Assembly: GCF_009687845.1 (NCBI RefSeq) | Contig: NZ_BLAD01000071.1 | Span: 1-64,000, forward strand | Direction of reading: 5' to 3' | DNA from: Acrocarpospora corrugata | Lineage (GTDB): Bacteria > Actinomycetota > Actinomycetes > Streptosporangiales > Streptosporangiaceae | DNA length: 64,000 nt | Shown: piece after piece, positions 34,908-43,713 of the stretch | Layout of the letters: each line of letters begins with the position of its first letter | Position numbering within the stretch: position 1 is the stretch's first letter | Translations under genes and position numbers: made by a program | The notes under the pieces: generated by a model | Seen by the model: only the letters and a program-made list of their open reading frames with translations | Told to the model about the DNA's origin: nothing | Database searches by the model: none

Positions 34908-37900
34908 TCAGCCGGCGAGTTCGGCCAGGTGGGGCAGGTAGATTCGGGCGCCGGCGGACGAGGCGGCGGCGACGGCGTCCCGGAGCACCGCGGGCGCGTC
35001 CGGATCCTGCCGTGCCACTGCCAGCGCCGCGGCCGCCCAGCGCGCCTCGTGCCGGCCGAGTGCCGGACCGGTCACCAGCGCGCGGGCGACCAGCGGGTCG
35101 GCCTCGCCGAGGCGGTCCATGCCGATGCAGGCGAGCGCGGCCCGCGCCGCCGCCCAGCAGCCGAACAGGTCCAGGTTGGCCGACAGGTCCAGCGACTGGC
35201 GGAACGCGTCCAGCGCGGCGGGCAGGTCGCCGACGTTCTGGTGGGCGATGCCGATGGCCCGCCACGCGGTGGCCGTCCAGCCGCGATGGCGCAGGCGCCG
35301 CGCGATCGCCAGCGCGGCTTGCCCGTCGGCCAGTGCGGCGTCCGGCCGGCCCAGCGCGGACAGCGCCTCCGAGCGGTGCCACAGTGCGTACGCCTGGCCT
35401 TCGGGATGGCCGAGTGTCAGTGCCACGTCGAGTGCGCGCTGGGTGTCGCGGATCCCCTCGGCGGCCTGGTCGAGCAGGACGCGGCCGTGGCCGCAGGTCG
35501 AGCGTGGGGTGACGGTGCGCATCAGGTCGCCCGAGCTCTCCAGCAGATGCGCCGCGCGATCGAGTTCAGCGACGCCTGTTTCGATGCTGCCGTGCAGGAA
35601 CGCGGCCATCGCCCGGGCGTCGAGGATGCGGGCGGCGCCCCGGGAGTCGCCGGTGCGGGTGTAGATCGCCAGCGCCTCGGCGGCGCGGGTAGCGGCCCTG
35701 GCCGGCTGGTCGAGGTTCATGTCGATGACGGACGCGACCTCAAGGGCCGACGCGCGGGCGTTGTCGTCGCGGTCGGCTTCGATGAGCGCGAGTTCGGCGA
35801 GTTCGGCCGCGCGCCGCAGGTCGTCGGCACCGGAGTCGAGCGCGGCCAGCTGGGTCAGCACGCCGGCGCGGGCCGGGCCGCCCGGGTAGCCGTCGAACGC
35901 GGCCCGGAGATCGTCCCGGGCGGCGGCGATGTCGCCGCGCCGCCGGCGGGCCTGGGCGCGTGCCTCCAGCAGCCGGGACCTGACCGGCCCGTCGGCGTCG
36001 CAGGCGGCCAGGCCGGCCTCGGCGAGTTGCTCGGCCTCGGCGTCGGCCACCTGGTCGAGGGCGCAGGCGGCGGCGCGGACGTAGGTCTCCGCCGCCTTCG
36101 CCGTGTCACCGGCGCCGAGCCAGTGCCGCGCCTGTTCGGCGGCGTCGCCGCGCTCCAGGTCGAGGACCGCGGCGAGGCGGGAGTGCAGCCGGGCGCGGGT
36201 CCCGTCGGTCAGTGCGGCGACCACGACCTCGGCGACCATGTCGTGCGCGGTCCGCCAGCCGTGCTCGCCGAGGCGGACCAGGTCGGCCGCGGCCAGTTCG
36301 TCAAGCAGGCCGAGAACCTGCGGCTGCGACACGTCCGCGGCGGCGGCCAACGTCCTGGCCGGGGCTTCCCGCCCCAGCAGCGCCAGGAGGCGGAGCACGG
36401 TGGTCGCCGGGCCGTCGTGGGCGGCTGCCCGGTTCGCGATGGCGCGGCGTTGGCCGGCCCGGCCGACCTGGCGGGCCCTTCCGGCCGCGTCCGGCGAGCC
36501 GGCCCGCCACCGGCCGTCGCCGCGGCCCGGCTTGATGTGGCCCTCCGCGTGCAGGACGCGGAGCACCTCGGCCACCGCCATCGGCGTCCGGTCGGTCTCG
36601 GCCGCGATCGCCGCGACGATGTCGCCATCGTCGACGAGGTCGGCCAGGGCCGGTTCGAGGAGCCCGCCGAGAGTGATCGCCGGCTGGCCCGGCAACCGGC
36701 GCAGCAACTCCTCGGTCCCGGCCGCGGTGAGTTCGTCCGGCCGGTACGCGACGATCAGCCGCGGCCCGCCGTCACGGTTGGCGACCCCGCCGAGCAGGCG
36801 GACACTACTCGGATCGGCCCATTGCAGATCGTCGACGATGACCACCCGGTCCGGTATGCCGGTGAGCAGCCGCCGGGCCGCCTCACGGATCAGCGCGTTG
36901 CGCGTCTCCGGGTCGAACCCGATGACCGGCTGGTCGAGCTCGGGTAACAGCTGGGCCAGGGCCGCGCGCAGCCGGTCCGGCAGCGCGTCGAGCCCCGACC
37001 CACCCTGCGCGAGCAGTTTGCGGAGCAATGTCCGCCCCAGCGACCACGGTTCGTCCCGATCGGCCCAGTGCGCGGCCACACTCACCGCCGGTACGGCCGC
37101 GGCGATCGCCTCCAGCAGGCGGGACTTGCCGGTGCCGGACCGGCCGACGATCCGTACCACGCCGGCCGACAGTCCGGTGACGGCCTGACGGATCACGGCG
37201 TCCCGCCCGACGAAGCGCGGCACCCCGAACTCCCCCGCCGCGGCGGGCTCGCGCTCCGGGCTGAGCTGGACGTCGGACCGGAGCACGAGCCGGTGCAGTT
37301 CCACCGCCGCCGGCGACGGGTCGAGGCCGAGCTCTTCGGCGATGGTCCGCCGGTACCGGTCGAAGCAGGCCAGGGCGGCGGCCCGGTCGCCGACGGCGGC
37401 CAGCCCCCGCACCAGAGCCAGCGCGGCGCTCTCGCGCAGCGGCTCGGCGGCGGCTGCGGCTGTCGCGTACTCGACCGCCAGCGCCGGTTCACCGAGGTCG
37501 ACGGCGAGCGTGGCCGCTCGCTCCCATCCGGTCTGCCGGGCCTGCGCCACCCTAGCCCGGTACGGCTGGCACCAGTCCGCGTACATGTCCTCGGCCAGCG
37601 GCTCGGCCACCGACGCCAGCGCCGCACGGTAAGCCGCCAACGCCGCCGGTCCGGGCAGCCGACCGGCGTGTTCCATCACAGCCAGGAAGACCTCAGTGTC
37701 CACGATGCAGTCCGGCGGCCCGGCCAGGGCGTAACCGCCGGGTCCGGTACGGATCAGGCCCGCCCACCCGACCGCCCGCCGGGCTCGATTCACCAGCACC
37801 TGCAGATTGGCGGCGGGACTGGCCGGCGGCCGCTGCGCCCACAGCGCCGCCGTGAGCACGTCGTTCGGCACGAACTGCCCCTGCCGTACGGCCAGGACAC

Positions 37901-38051
37901 GCAGCAGCACCCGGACCTTGCGGCCGTGGTACGCCGACTCCGCCACCTCCTGGCCATCGCGAACCACCGCGAACCGGCCCATCAGGCGCACTTCTACCCG
38001 TACCGGACCTAAGGCCGGAACATCAGCTAGATTCCCGCCAGATGTTTGCAA
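34908..38051 (-). CDS. AfsR/SARP-family regulator with ATPase and TPR domains
   Basis: A 1047-residue regulator. The first 100 residues are the OmpR-like winged helix of SARPs (VEVRLMGRFAVVRDGQEV, KVRVLLRVLAVRQGQFVPND). A BTAD follows to about 255 with RRTIAEELGLDPSPAAVELH. Next come an AAA domain with RIVGRSGTGKSRLLEAI and VVIVDDLQWADPSSVRLLGG, and a long TPR-like helical array. TTG 38051 has AGGAG ten bases upstream; a start near 37990 is possible. It diverges from the MDMPI-SnoaL gene by 53 bp and may regulate it. SARPs commonly activate secondary metabolism, but no biosynthetic cluster is visible. Confidence 0.88.
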   Translation of the reverse strand: MQTSGGNLADVPALGPVRVEVRLMGRFAVVRDGQEVAESAYHGRKVRVLLRVLAVRQGQFVPNDVLTAALWAQRPPASPAANLQVLVNRARRAVGWAGLIRTGPGGYALAGPPDCIVDTEVFLAVMEHAGRLPGPAALAAYRAALASVAEPLAEDMYADWCQPYRARVAQARQTGWERAATLAVDLGEPALAVEYATAAAAAEPLRESAALALVRGLAAVGDRAAALACFDRYRRTIAEELGLDPSPAAVELHRLVLRSDVQLSPEREPAAAGEFGVPRFVGRDAVIRQAVTGLSAGVVRIVGRSGTGKSRLLEAIAAAVPAVSVAAHWADRDEPWSLGRTLLRKLLAQGGSGLDALPDRLRAALAQLLPELDQPVIGFDPETRNALIREAARRLLTGIPDRVVIVDDLQWADPSSVRLLGGVANRDGGPRLIVAYRPDELTAAGTEELLRRLPGQPAITLGGLLEPALADLVDDGDIVAAIAAETDRTPMAVAEVLRVLHAEGHIKPGRGDGRWRAGSPDAAGRARQVGRAGQRRAIANRAAAHDGPATTVLRLLALLGREAPARTLAAAADVSQPQVLGLLDELAAADLVRLGEHGWRTAHDMVAEVVVAALTDGTRARLHSRLAAVLDLERGDAAEQARHWLGAGDTAKAAETYVRAAACALDQVADAEAEQLAEAGLAACDADGPVRSRLLEARAQARRRRGDIAAARDDLRAAFDGYPGGPARAGVLTQLAALDSGADDLRRAAELAELALIEADRDDNARASALEVASVIDMNLDQPARAATRAAEALAIYTRTGDSRGAARILDARAMAAFLHGSIETGVAELDRAAHLLESSGDLMRTVTPRSTCGHGRVLLDQAAEGIRDTQRALDVALTLGHPEGQAYALWHRSEALSALGRPDAALADGQAALAIARRLRHRGWTATAWRAIGIAHQNVGDLPAALDAFRQSLDLSANLDLFGCWAAARAALACIGMDRLGEADPLVARALVTGPALGRHEARWAAAALAVARQDPDAPAVLRDAVAAASSAGARIYLPHLAELAG

Positions 38052-38104
38052 GGCCGCGCTCCTAGCGTCGAGGCGACGGAAGCACCGAAGACCAGGAGGG
38101 CACG

Positions 38105-39031
38105 ATGTCCGAGCAGACCACTCAGCATTTTACGTTCACTGATCCGGCCCGGCAGCTGTACAGCCGAGCCGTGGCCGCCTTCGACACCGCCCTGCGCGCG
38201 GTGCCCGCCGACCGGTACGCGGCGCCGACGCCGTGCGCCGCCTGGGACGTCCGGGCGCTGGTCAACCACGTGGTGGGCGAGGACCTGTGGGCGGCCGAGC
38301 TACTCGCCAGCCGGACCATCGCCGACGTCGGCGGCGACCTCGACGGCGACCTGCTCGGCGCCGATCCGGTCGCCGCCTGGTCGATCGCGAGTGCGACGGC
38401 CGCTCGGGCGGTCGACGCCGTGGGCGACGACGGCTCGGTGGCGCTGTCAGCCGGGCCGACGCCCGTTGAGGAGTACCTGCGCCAACTCGCCGCCGACCAT
38501 CTCGTCCACGCCTGGGACCTGGCCCTGGCCGCCGGGGCGAACCTGCGCCTCGACCACGACCTGGTCACCGCCGTCACCGCGTGGTTCGCCCCGCTGGAAC
38601 AGCTCTACCGCTCTCACGGGATGATCGGTCCCCGGCCGCCGATGACCGACGAGGACGAGCCGCAGGCCCACCTGCTCGCCATGTTCGGCCGGTCAGAGGC
38701 ACTGGCCGCCGTCGACCGGTTCGGCCGGGCGTTCGACGCCGGGGACGTCGACGCGATCATGGCGAACATGACCCACGACTGCGTGTTCGAGTCGACCTCA
38801 CCCCCCGACGGGGAACGCCACGTCGGCGCCGACGCCGTCCGCGCGGCCTGGCACCGTTTCTTCGACGCGGCCGGCGACCACCGCTTCACCACCGAGTCCC
38901 GCTTCGCGACCGGCGACCGAGTCGTCGTGCAGTGGCGCTACGACTGGTCGAACGGCTACGTCCGCGGCGTGGACCTGTTCCGGATCCGGGACGGCCTGGT
39001 CGCCGAGAAACTCGCGTACGTCAAGGGTTGA
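38105..39031 (+). CDS. MDMPI-like metal-binding domain fused to SnoaL-like domain
   Basis: A 308-residue fusion starting at ATG 38105 (GGAGGGCACG upstream). Residues 10-190 belong to the TIGR03086/mycothiol maleylpyruvate isomerase-like DinB group: PTPCAAWDVRALVNHVVGE with the first His, and LAADHLVHAWDLALAAG with the other His ligands. Residues 195-305 are a SnoaL-like NTF2 fold (VDRFGRAFDAGDVDAIMANM, RFTTESRFATGDRVVVQW). It may be a metal- and mycothiol-dependent enzyme. Divergent transcription from the SARP gene suggests shared control. Confidence 0.82.
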   Translation: MSEQTTQHFTFTDPARQLYSRAVAAFDTALRAVPADRYAAPTPCAAWDVRALVNHVVGEDLWAAELLASRTIADVGGDLDGDLLGADPVAAWSIASATAARAVDAVGDDGSVALSAGPTPVEEYLRQLAADHLVHAWDLALAAGANLRLDHDLVTAVTAWFAPLEQLYRSHGMIGPRPPMTDEDEPQAHLLAMFGRSEALAAVDRFGRAFDAGDVDAIMANMTHDCVFESTSPPDGERHVGADAVRAAWHRFFDAAGDHRFTTESRFATGDRVVVQWRYDWSNGYVRGVDLFRIRDGLVAEKLAYVKG

Positions 39032-39071
39032 CCACCCGCCGCACCGTTGGATTCCGGTCGAGCTTGGGCGA

Positions 39072-40850
39072 TCAGGGATTCTCGTTCGCCCTGCCGAATG
39101 TGACATCGGTGATCTCGCGACGCGGTTCTTCGCGCCCGATCGCTTGTTCGTCGCGCATTTCCCGGAACCTGGTGAGGAGTTCGTGCAGCACGGCCGGAGG
39201 CAAGGTCTGCGCCATGGCGGTGATATCGCCGCCGATCACCTGGGGCCATTTCATCTGGGCCACCGCCTCGATCGCCTTGATCATGGTGACGTTCTCCGCA
39301 CCGAGCGCCTCGACGTGGGCTCTGAATTCGAGTGCGGCCCCGAGCACATCGGCATGGGCGCGGGCTTCGGCTATGCGTGTCTCGTCCTCCAGGGACGCGG
39401 TCACCGCGGCCAGGGTGCCCTGCCGGATCTGCGCGTCGGCGGTCTCCTTGAAGCGCTCGTTGAGCGCGGGGTCCTCCGCCTCGAACCGGCCCAAGTTGGA
39501 TTCCAGCGCCTGGACATCCCAGCCTTTGAGCGCTTGGGCCACCTTGTCCGACAGATTGGTACGGGTGTCGTGATACCCGCTGATGAAGTCCTCGACGGTA
39601 CCGGCGGCGGCGATGCCCGCGAAGTACGCCGCGACGGTGTCTCCGAGCACGTTGTCCACGAACCGCTGAATGGGCAGCGGATCGTCGACCAGCCCGCCGA
39701 GCGCGGAACGACCGGTGCCGCCGAATTTGCTGACCAGAACCGGCGCGGCCTTCTCCAGGATCTGTACGCTCTGGCTGACCTCAACGTGAATTCGGTAACC
39801 CTGCACGGTCACGGTGATGCGGTCCAGTCTGGCGTCGAAATTACGCCTCTCGTCGGCGCTCTTCTCCTTCCACTCCAGAATGATCACTCTGGTGGGGATG
39901 AGAACGACCCGGACGAACCAGGGATTGAGCGCCAGCACGGAGTTCTCCCGCAGCGTCGTCTGCTGGACTCCGCGCACTCCATCGTTCTCCAGGAACACCC
40001 AGGGCATGCGGAAACTGCCGTGCCCCGCCACCGGTGGGCCGATCTTGGTTTCGCCGGCGGGCTCCGCGCCGTCCAGCGTGACGACGACCCCGGTGTAACC
40101 CATCGGGATGGCGATCTCCTGGAGATGGGCGGCGGTCAGGTCGTCGGTGGAGGCGGCGACGTTGTCCACCGTGATCACGTCGAAGAGGTCGGGGTGGATG
40201 TCGTAGGAGGCGCCGCCGCCCAGCACCGCGAGTTGCCGGCCCTGCTCCCCGCCCTGGTCCAGGAACTCCTGACCGTCCTGGAAGTCGTCGCACTCGACGT
40301 GCCTGCCGAACGGCCGGACCGCCGGGCGGATCTTGCCCAGCTTGGCCGTGACCAGTCCGAGCGTGCCCGGAGGGACATACGTGGCCGGGACCAGCCGTAC
40401 GTCGAACAGGGCGGTGTTGATCAGATAGGAGGCGTCGCCTTCCAACGTGGCGATCTGCAGCCCTTCCTCGCCGCCGTTGCGCAGGAAGGCCCGGCCGTCC
40501 TGGAAGTGGTCGCATTCGACACGCCGGGCGATCTTGGCGCGGGCCGGCTTCCGCGCGCCCTCGCGCGCGGTGACGACGCCGATCATGTCGCGGGGCACGT
40601 GGGTCCTGGCCACGAAATCGACCGAGTACAGGTAGGGCTTCAGCCAGGCGACCTGGCCGGGACGCAACGTCCTGGCCTGCACGCCCTTGGTGTCGCCCAG
40701 CGCGACCCGGTCAAAGGTGTCGTCCTTGGGTCCCCAGCGCCGGGTGATGATCCCGACGTGGCCCTCGGGCACCACGATCCTGCCCCGCCAATAGGCCAAT
40801 CCGGTCACGACCGCGCCCAGCGTCAACGCAAGCACCACGATGTAGATCAT
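39072..40850 (-). CDS. SPFH/band-7 protein with four vault-like tandem modules
   Basis: A 592-residue protein. Residues 3-20 are a transmembrane anchor. Four modules of about 60-70 residues follow. They open with VPEGHVGIITRRWG, VPRDMIGVVTAREG, VPPGTLGLVTAKLG and IPMGYTGVVVTLDG. Each closes with a GVQ-type turn plus a strand ending in a phenylalanine or tyrosine followed by valine (for example GLQIATLEGDASYLINTALF). The layout resembles the repeated domain of major vault protein and the start of large stomatins. An SPFH domain (about 318-450) and a charged coiled coil (430-530) complete it. ATG 40850 overlaps the preceding stop as ATGA, so it is coupled to the TIR gene. Confidence 0.85.
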   Translation of the reverse strand: MIYIVVLALTLGAVVTGLAYWRGRIVVPEGHVGIITRRWGPKDDTFDRVALGDTKGVQARTLRPGQVAWLKPYLYSVDFVARTHVPRDMIGVVTAREGARKPARAKIARRVECDHFQDGRAFLRNGGEEGLQIATLEGDASYLINTALFDVRLVPATYVPPGTLGLVTAKLGKIRPAVRPFGRHVECDDFQDGQEFLDQGGEQGRQLAVLGGGASYDIHPDLFDVITVDNVAASTDDLTAAHLQEIAIPMGYTGVVVTLDGAEPAGETKIGPPVAGHGSFRMPWVFLENDGVRGVQQTTLRENSVLALNPWFVRVVLIPTRVIILEWKEKSADERRNFDARLDRITVTVQGYRIHVEVSQSVQILEKAAPVLVSKFGGTGRSALGGLVDDPLPIQRFVDNVLGDTVAAYFAGIAAAGTVEDFISGYHDTRTNLSDKVAQALKGWDVQALESNLGRFEAEDPALNERFKETADAQIRQGTLAAVTASLEDETRIAEARAHADVLGAALEFRAHVEALGAENVTMIKAIEAVAQMKWPQVIGGDITAMAQTLPPAVLHELLTRFREMRDEQAIGREEPRREITDVTFGRANENP

Positions 40851-42250
40851 GACGGCGAGTCCTTCCAGTCACGTAGGCGGAGGTGGACCGCGCGCACGGT
40901 GTCGGTCCAGCGGTCGTACCAGTTGAGATGGCGTTCGCTGTGCGGGTTGCGCAGCGTCGGGAAGAAGCCGGGCCACCCGTCGGCGCGCTCGGCGAAGCGG
41001 CCGTAATGCCGCTCCACCGGCTCGTTCGAGGCGTCCCGCCAGCCGAGGGCTCGCTGGAGGCGCCGTACCTCGGTGTGCGTGTCCCGGCTCATCTCGGCCT
41101 GCCGACGCTGCCGCCGGAACCCCTGCGCGCCCTGGGTGTGCTCGGCCCACAGCGCGTCGATCCCGGCCAGCACCCGCAGCGGGATCGACCGGCCGTCGCG
41201 CACCTGGAGAAAGCCGCTGTCGAGCCGGTCGGCCGCGTCCAGCAGGGCCACCGTGGTGAACAGGTCGGCGCCGAGAAGATCACCGTCGGCGAGCAGCCGC
41301 GCCAACCGGCTCAGCGACGCCGGCAACGGCAGGCGCACGGTCGCCACGGCCGGTTCTGCGAAGGGCGGAGGCAGGACCTCACCCGGCGCCACCGGAGTGC
41401 CCCTCACGTCGGCCTCGTGCAGCTGCCGCAGGATCGCCAGTTCGGCGGGCCCGGGAAGCTCGCCGTGCCTGGCGTCGAAGTACCACAGATGCGCGAGCTG
41501 GTAGTGGCGCGGCCCCTTCAACAGGATCGGGACAGGATGCCGGGCGTGCAGCTCCGCCTCGATGATCATCCGGGTGATCTCGTCGGATCCCTGAGCCGCG
41601 GGCGACATCAGCACCAGCACCGCGACCGCGTGGCGTAGCTGCCGTCGAATCTGGGTGAACCGCACGTCCCCCGGCCGAAGGTCGCCCCGCCACCACACCG
41701 GCAGGCTCTCCGCCCGCAGCAGGCGCACCAGCCGATCCGCGTAGTCACGGTCGGCCCCGACATGGCAGACCACGAGGTTGTGCGGGTCCGGCTCGGTCAG
41801 GCCCGATCCTGGCTCCAGTTCGTCCTCGGGCCGGGGTCCGGGACTCGGCGAACGGCCTTCGACGATGTCGGCCAGTTCGTCCGCCCGCGCCGCGAGTTCG
41901 CGGGGGGACAGCCCACGCAGGTCGCGCCAGACTCGCTCATGGGCGAACGGCGGCAGCTCGGCGTTGCCCACCAGCACGGGGATCAGCCGCAGTCCCCGGC
42001 TGGTCGACGCGGTCAGCAGCGCCGCGTACTCCTCCATCGCCCGTGGCGAACGCAGTGCCGCCTCGCTGATCACCACGATCCCGTTGCGCGACTCGCGCAG
42101 CGCTTGTTCCAGGCGGTGGACCACGATCTCACCGGGTCCGATGTGCCACTCGTCCAGGAAGACCGTCAAGCTCCGCTCGACCAGTCGCCCCGCCAGGATT
42201 TCGGTCACGGCGGCGTCCGCACGTGCGTACGAAACGAAAATGTCGATCAT
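40847..42250 (-). CDS. Double TIR domain protein with C-terminal GUN4-like domain
   Basis: A 467-residue protein from ATG 42250. TIR1 spans residues 1-125 (MIDIFVSYARADAAVTEILA, TVFLDEWHIGPGEIVVHRL, SPRAMEEYAALL with candidate catalytic Glu73/74). TIR2 spans 156-265 (HNLVVCHVGADRDYADRLV, LPVWWRGDLRPGDVRF, IIEAELHARHPVPILLKG). Residues 312-460 match GUN4: LLADGDLLGADLFTTVALLD, GFLQVRDGRSIPLRVLAGID, ALWAEHTQGAQGFRRQRRQ. GUN4 domains bind tetrapyrroles in phototrophs; TIR domains can cleave NAD or make cyclic ADP-ribose signals. Both ends overlap neighbours by ATGA. Function as an immune or stress effector is inferred. Confidence 0.85.
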   Translation of the reverse strand: MIDIFVSYARADAAVTEILAGRLVERSLTVFLDEWHIGPGEIVVHRLEQALRESRNGIVVISEAALRSPRAMEEYAALLTASTSRGLRLIPVLVGNAELPPFAHERVWRDLRGLSPRELAARADELADIVEGRSPSPGPRPEDELEPGSGLTEPDPHNLVVCHVGADRDYADRLVRLLRAESLPVWWRGDLRPGDVRFTQIRRQLRHAVAVLVLMSPAAQGSDEITRMIIEAELHARHPVPILLKGPRHYQLAHLWYFDARHGELPGPAELAILRQLHEADVRGTPVAPGEVLPPPFAEPAVATVRLPLPASLSRLARLLADGDLLGADLFTTVALLDAADRLDSGFLQVRDGRSIPLRVLAGIDALWAEHTQGAQGFRRQRRQAEMSRDTHTEVRRLQRALGWRDASNEPVERHYGRFAERADGWPGFFPTLRNPHSERHLNWYDRWTDTVRAVHLRLRDWKDSPS

Positions 42251-43602
42251 GTCAGCGTGAACCCCGCTTCTCCCGGCCCGTTCCCCCGATACGCGCCGCC
42301 CGCGTCGAATTCGGTCACGCGGATCGAGAAGCGCTGGCCGGGAAAGTGCGCGAAGAAGCCGGCGTTGGGGATCGGCAGCCTGGCGCGGAAGCACCCATCG
42401 GCAGTGGTACGGGCGAAGCCCATGCTGCTGGCGTGGAAGTACACCTGCACCCGGCCGTTGGGCACCACCCCTCTGCCCCGGACGGTGAGGATGGAGCCCG
42501 GCCCGCCACTACGCGGCGAGACCGTCAATCCGACTCGCGACGGGCAGACCGCCGCCGGGCGCTTGGATGGGCTTTTGGAGGGCTTCTTCTTGGTTTTGGG
42601 CGCGGTGTTCTGCGTGCGGGTCTCGGAGGCCGCGGCGCCGGCGGCCGAACTCGCGGGGCCGTCTCCTCGCGTGATCACGAAAATCAGCCCGACCAGCACT
42701 GCCATGACGGTCGCGGCCAGTATTACTGCCCGGATTGCACTGCCCCTGCCGGGCACGGGTACGGGTTCCCCCGGCTCCTCGACGTGTTCGGCTGGAAGAA
42801 CCGGCTCGCTCAGTGGGCGCATCGCCGGCGCCAGGCGCCCGACCTCCCCGGCCAGGTGCGCGGCAGTGCGACGGTCCGCCGGGTCTTTGGCCAGTCCGGA
42901 CGTGACGAGATCGCGTACTTCTCCGGGTACGGCTTCGACGGGGATGGGGAATGTCCGATGCCGTCCCATGGCGCTGAACGGGTGGGAGGCGGCGTAAGGG
43001 GGACGGCCGGTCAACCACTCGAAGAACAGGCAGGTAGCGGCATAGACGTCGGACGCCGGCGAAGGCTCACCACCGTCCCACAGTTCGGGGGCGCGAGCCA
43101 TCGCATCGAACTGCCGAAAAAGCCCCATACCGAAGCCGGTCAGCTGAACTCGCCCATCCCTGACGAGAACATCGGTTTCCCGCAGATCCCCGTGCACAAC
43201 GCCTGCGGCATGAGCCGCGGCCAGCCCGGACAGGACGTCGCGGAATGCCGCCAGCGCCTCAGGCTCGGCGAGACGCCGGCTCCGCATCGGCTCACCCGTG
43301 AGATCGGTGACCAGCGCAACCCCAGCGCCCACAGGCCCGTGCCTCCCCGGACGTTCGAGGTACTCCCGCAACCGTAAAACGTTGGGATCAGACACCCCGG
43401 CGAGCGCCCGCATTCGCGCCTCGAACATGCGAGCGCGCTCACGATCGACGAACCATTTGGCGTCCAATAGCCAGATCGATACTCGCGCCCCGGACGCGGA
43501 ACGAGCCTCGACGACCTCAGGCGCGGTTTGCCGAATCGCCGTATAGTCTGATGGCCACCAAGGGTATATGCGGAGAATCCCGCTCTGCGAGCCAATGGAC
43601 AT
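42247..43602 (-). CDS. Transmembrane Ser/Thr kinase-like protein, predicted pseudokinase
   Basis: A 451-residue protein; ATG 43602 is chosen because GGAGAAAA precedes it. The kinase fold covers residues 20-265. The catalytic loop is HGDLRETD (137-144), but the VAIK lysine position reads VSIW (41-44) and DFG reads GFG (156-158). ATP-coordinating residues are therefore missing and it is probably inactive. APELWDGGEPSPASDVYA is the activation-segment end. A transmembrane helix lies at about 293-311, then a Lys/Ser/Pro linker and a 95-residue external beta domain (LTVSPRSGGPGSILTVRGRG). It likely senses or scaffolds. Its stop overlaps the TIR-TIR-GUN4 start as ATGA. Confidence 0.83.
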   Translation of the reverse strand: MSIGSQSGILRIYPWWPSDYTAIRQTAPEVVEARSASGARVSIWLLDAKWFVDRERARMFEARMRALAGVSDPNVLRLREYLERPGRHGPVGAGVALVTDLTGEPMRSRRLAEPEALAAFRDVLSGLAAAHAAGVVHGDLRETDVLVRDGRVQLTGFGMGLFRQFDAMARAPELWDGGEPSPASDVYAATCLFFEWLTGRPPYAASHPFSAMGRHRTFPIPVEAVPGEVRDLVTSGLAKDPADRRTAAHLAGEVGRLAPAMRPLSEPVLPAEHVEEPGEPVPVPGRGSAIRAVILAATVMAVLVGLIFVITRGDGPASSAAGAAASETRTQNTAPKTKKKPSKSPSKRPAAVCPSRVGLTVSPRSGGPGSILTVRGRGVVPNGRVQVYFHASSMGFARTTADGCFRARLPIPNAGFFAHFPGQRFSIRVTEFDAGGAYRGNGPGEAGFTLT

Positions 43603-43713
43603 TTTTCTCCGCACGATGGTCTCAGAAGCCGTCGCTTGCCGCACCAAATCCAAGGCCGTCCGACCGTTTGGCGAGAGTGGTCATCTATCGGCCGCCGTCC
43701 ATCGTGCCGCGAC

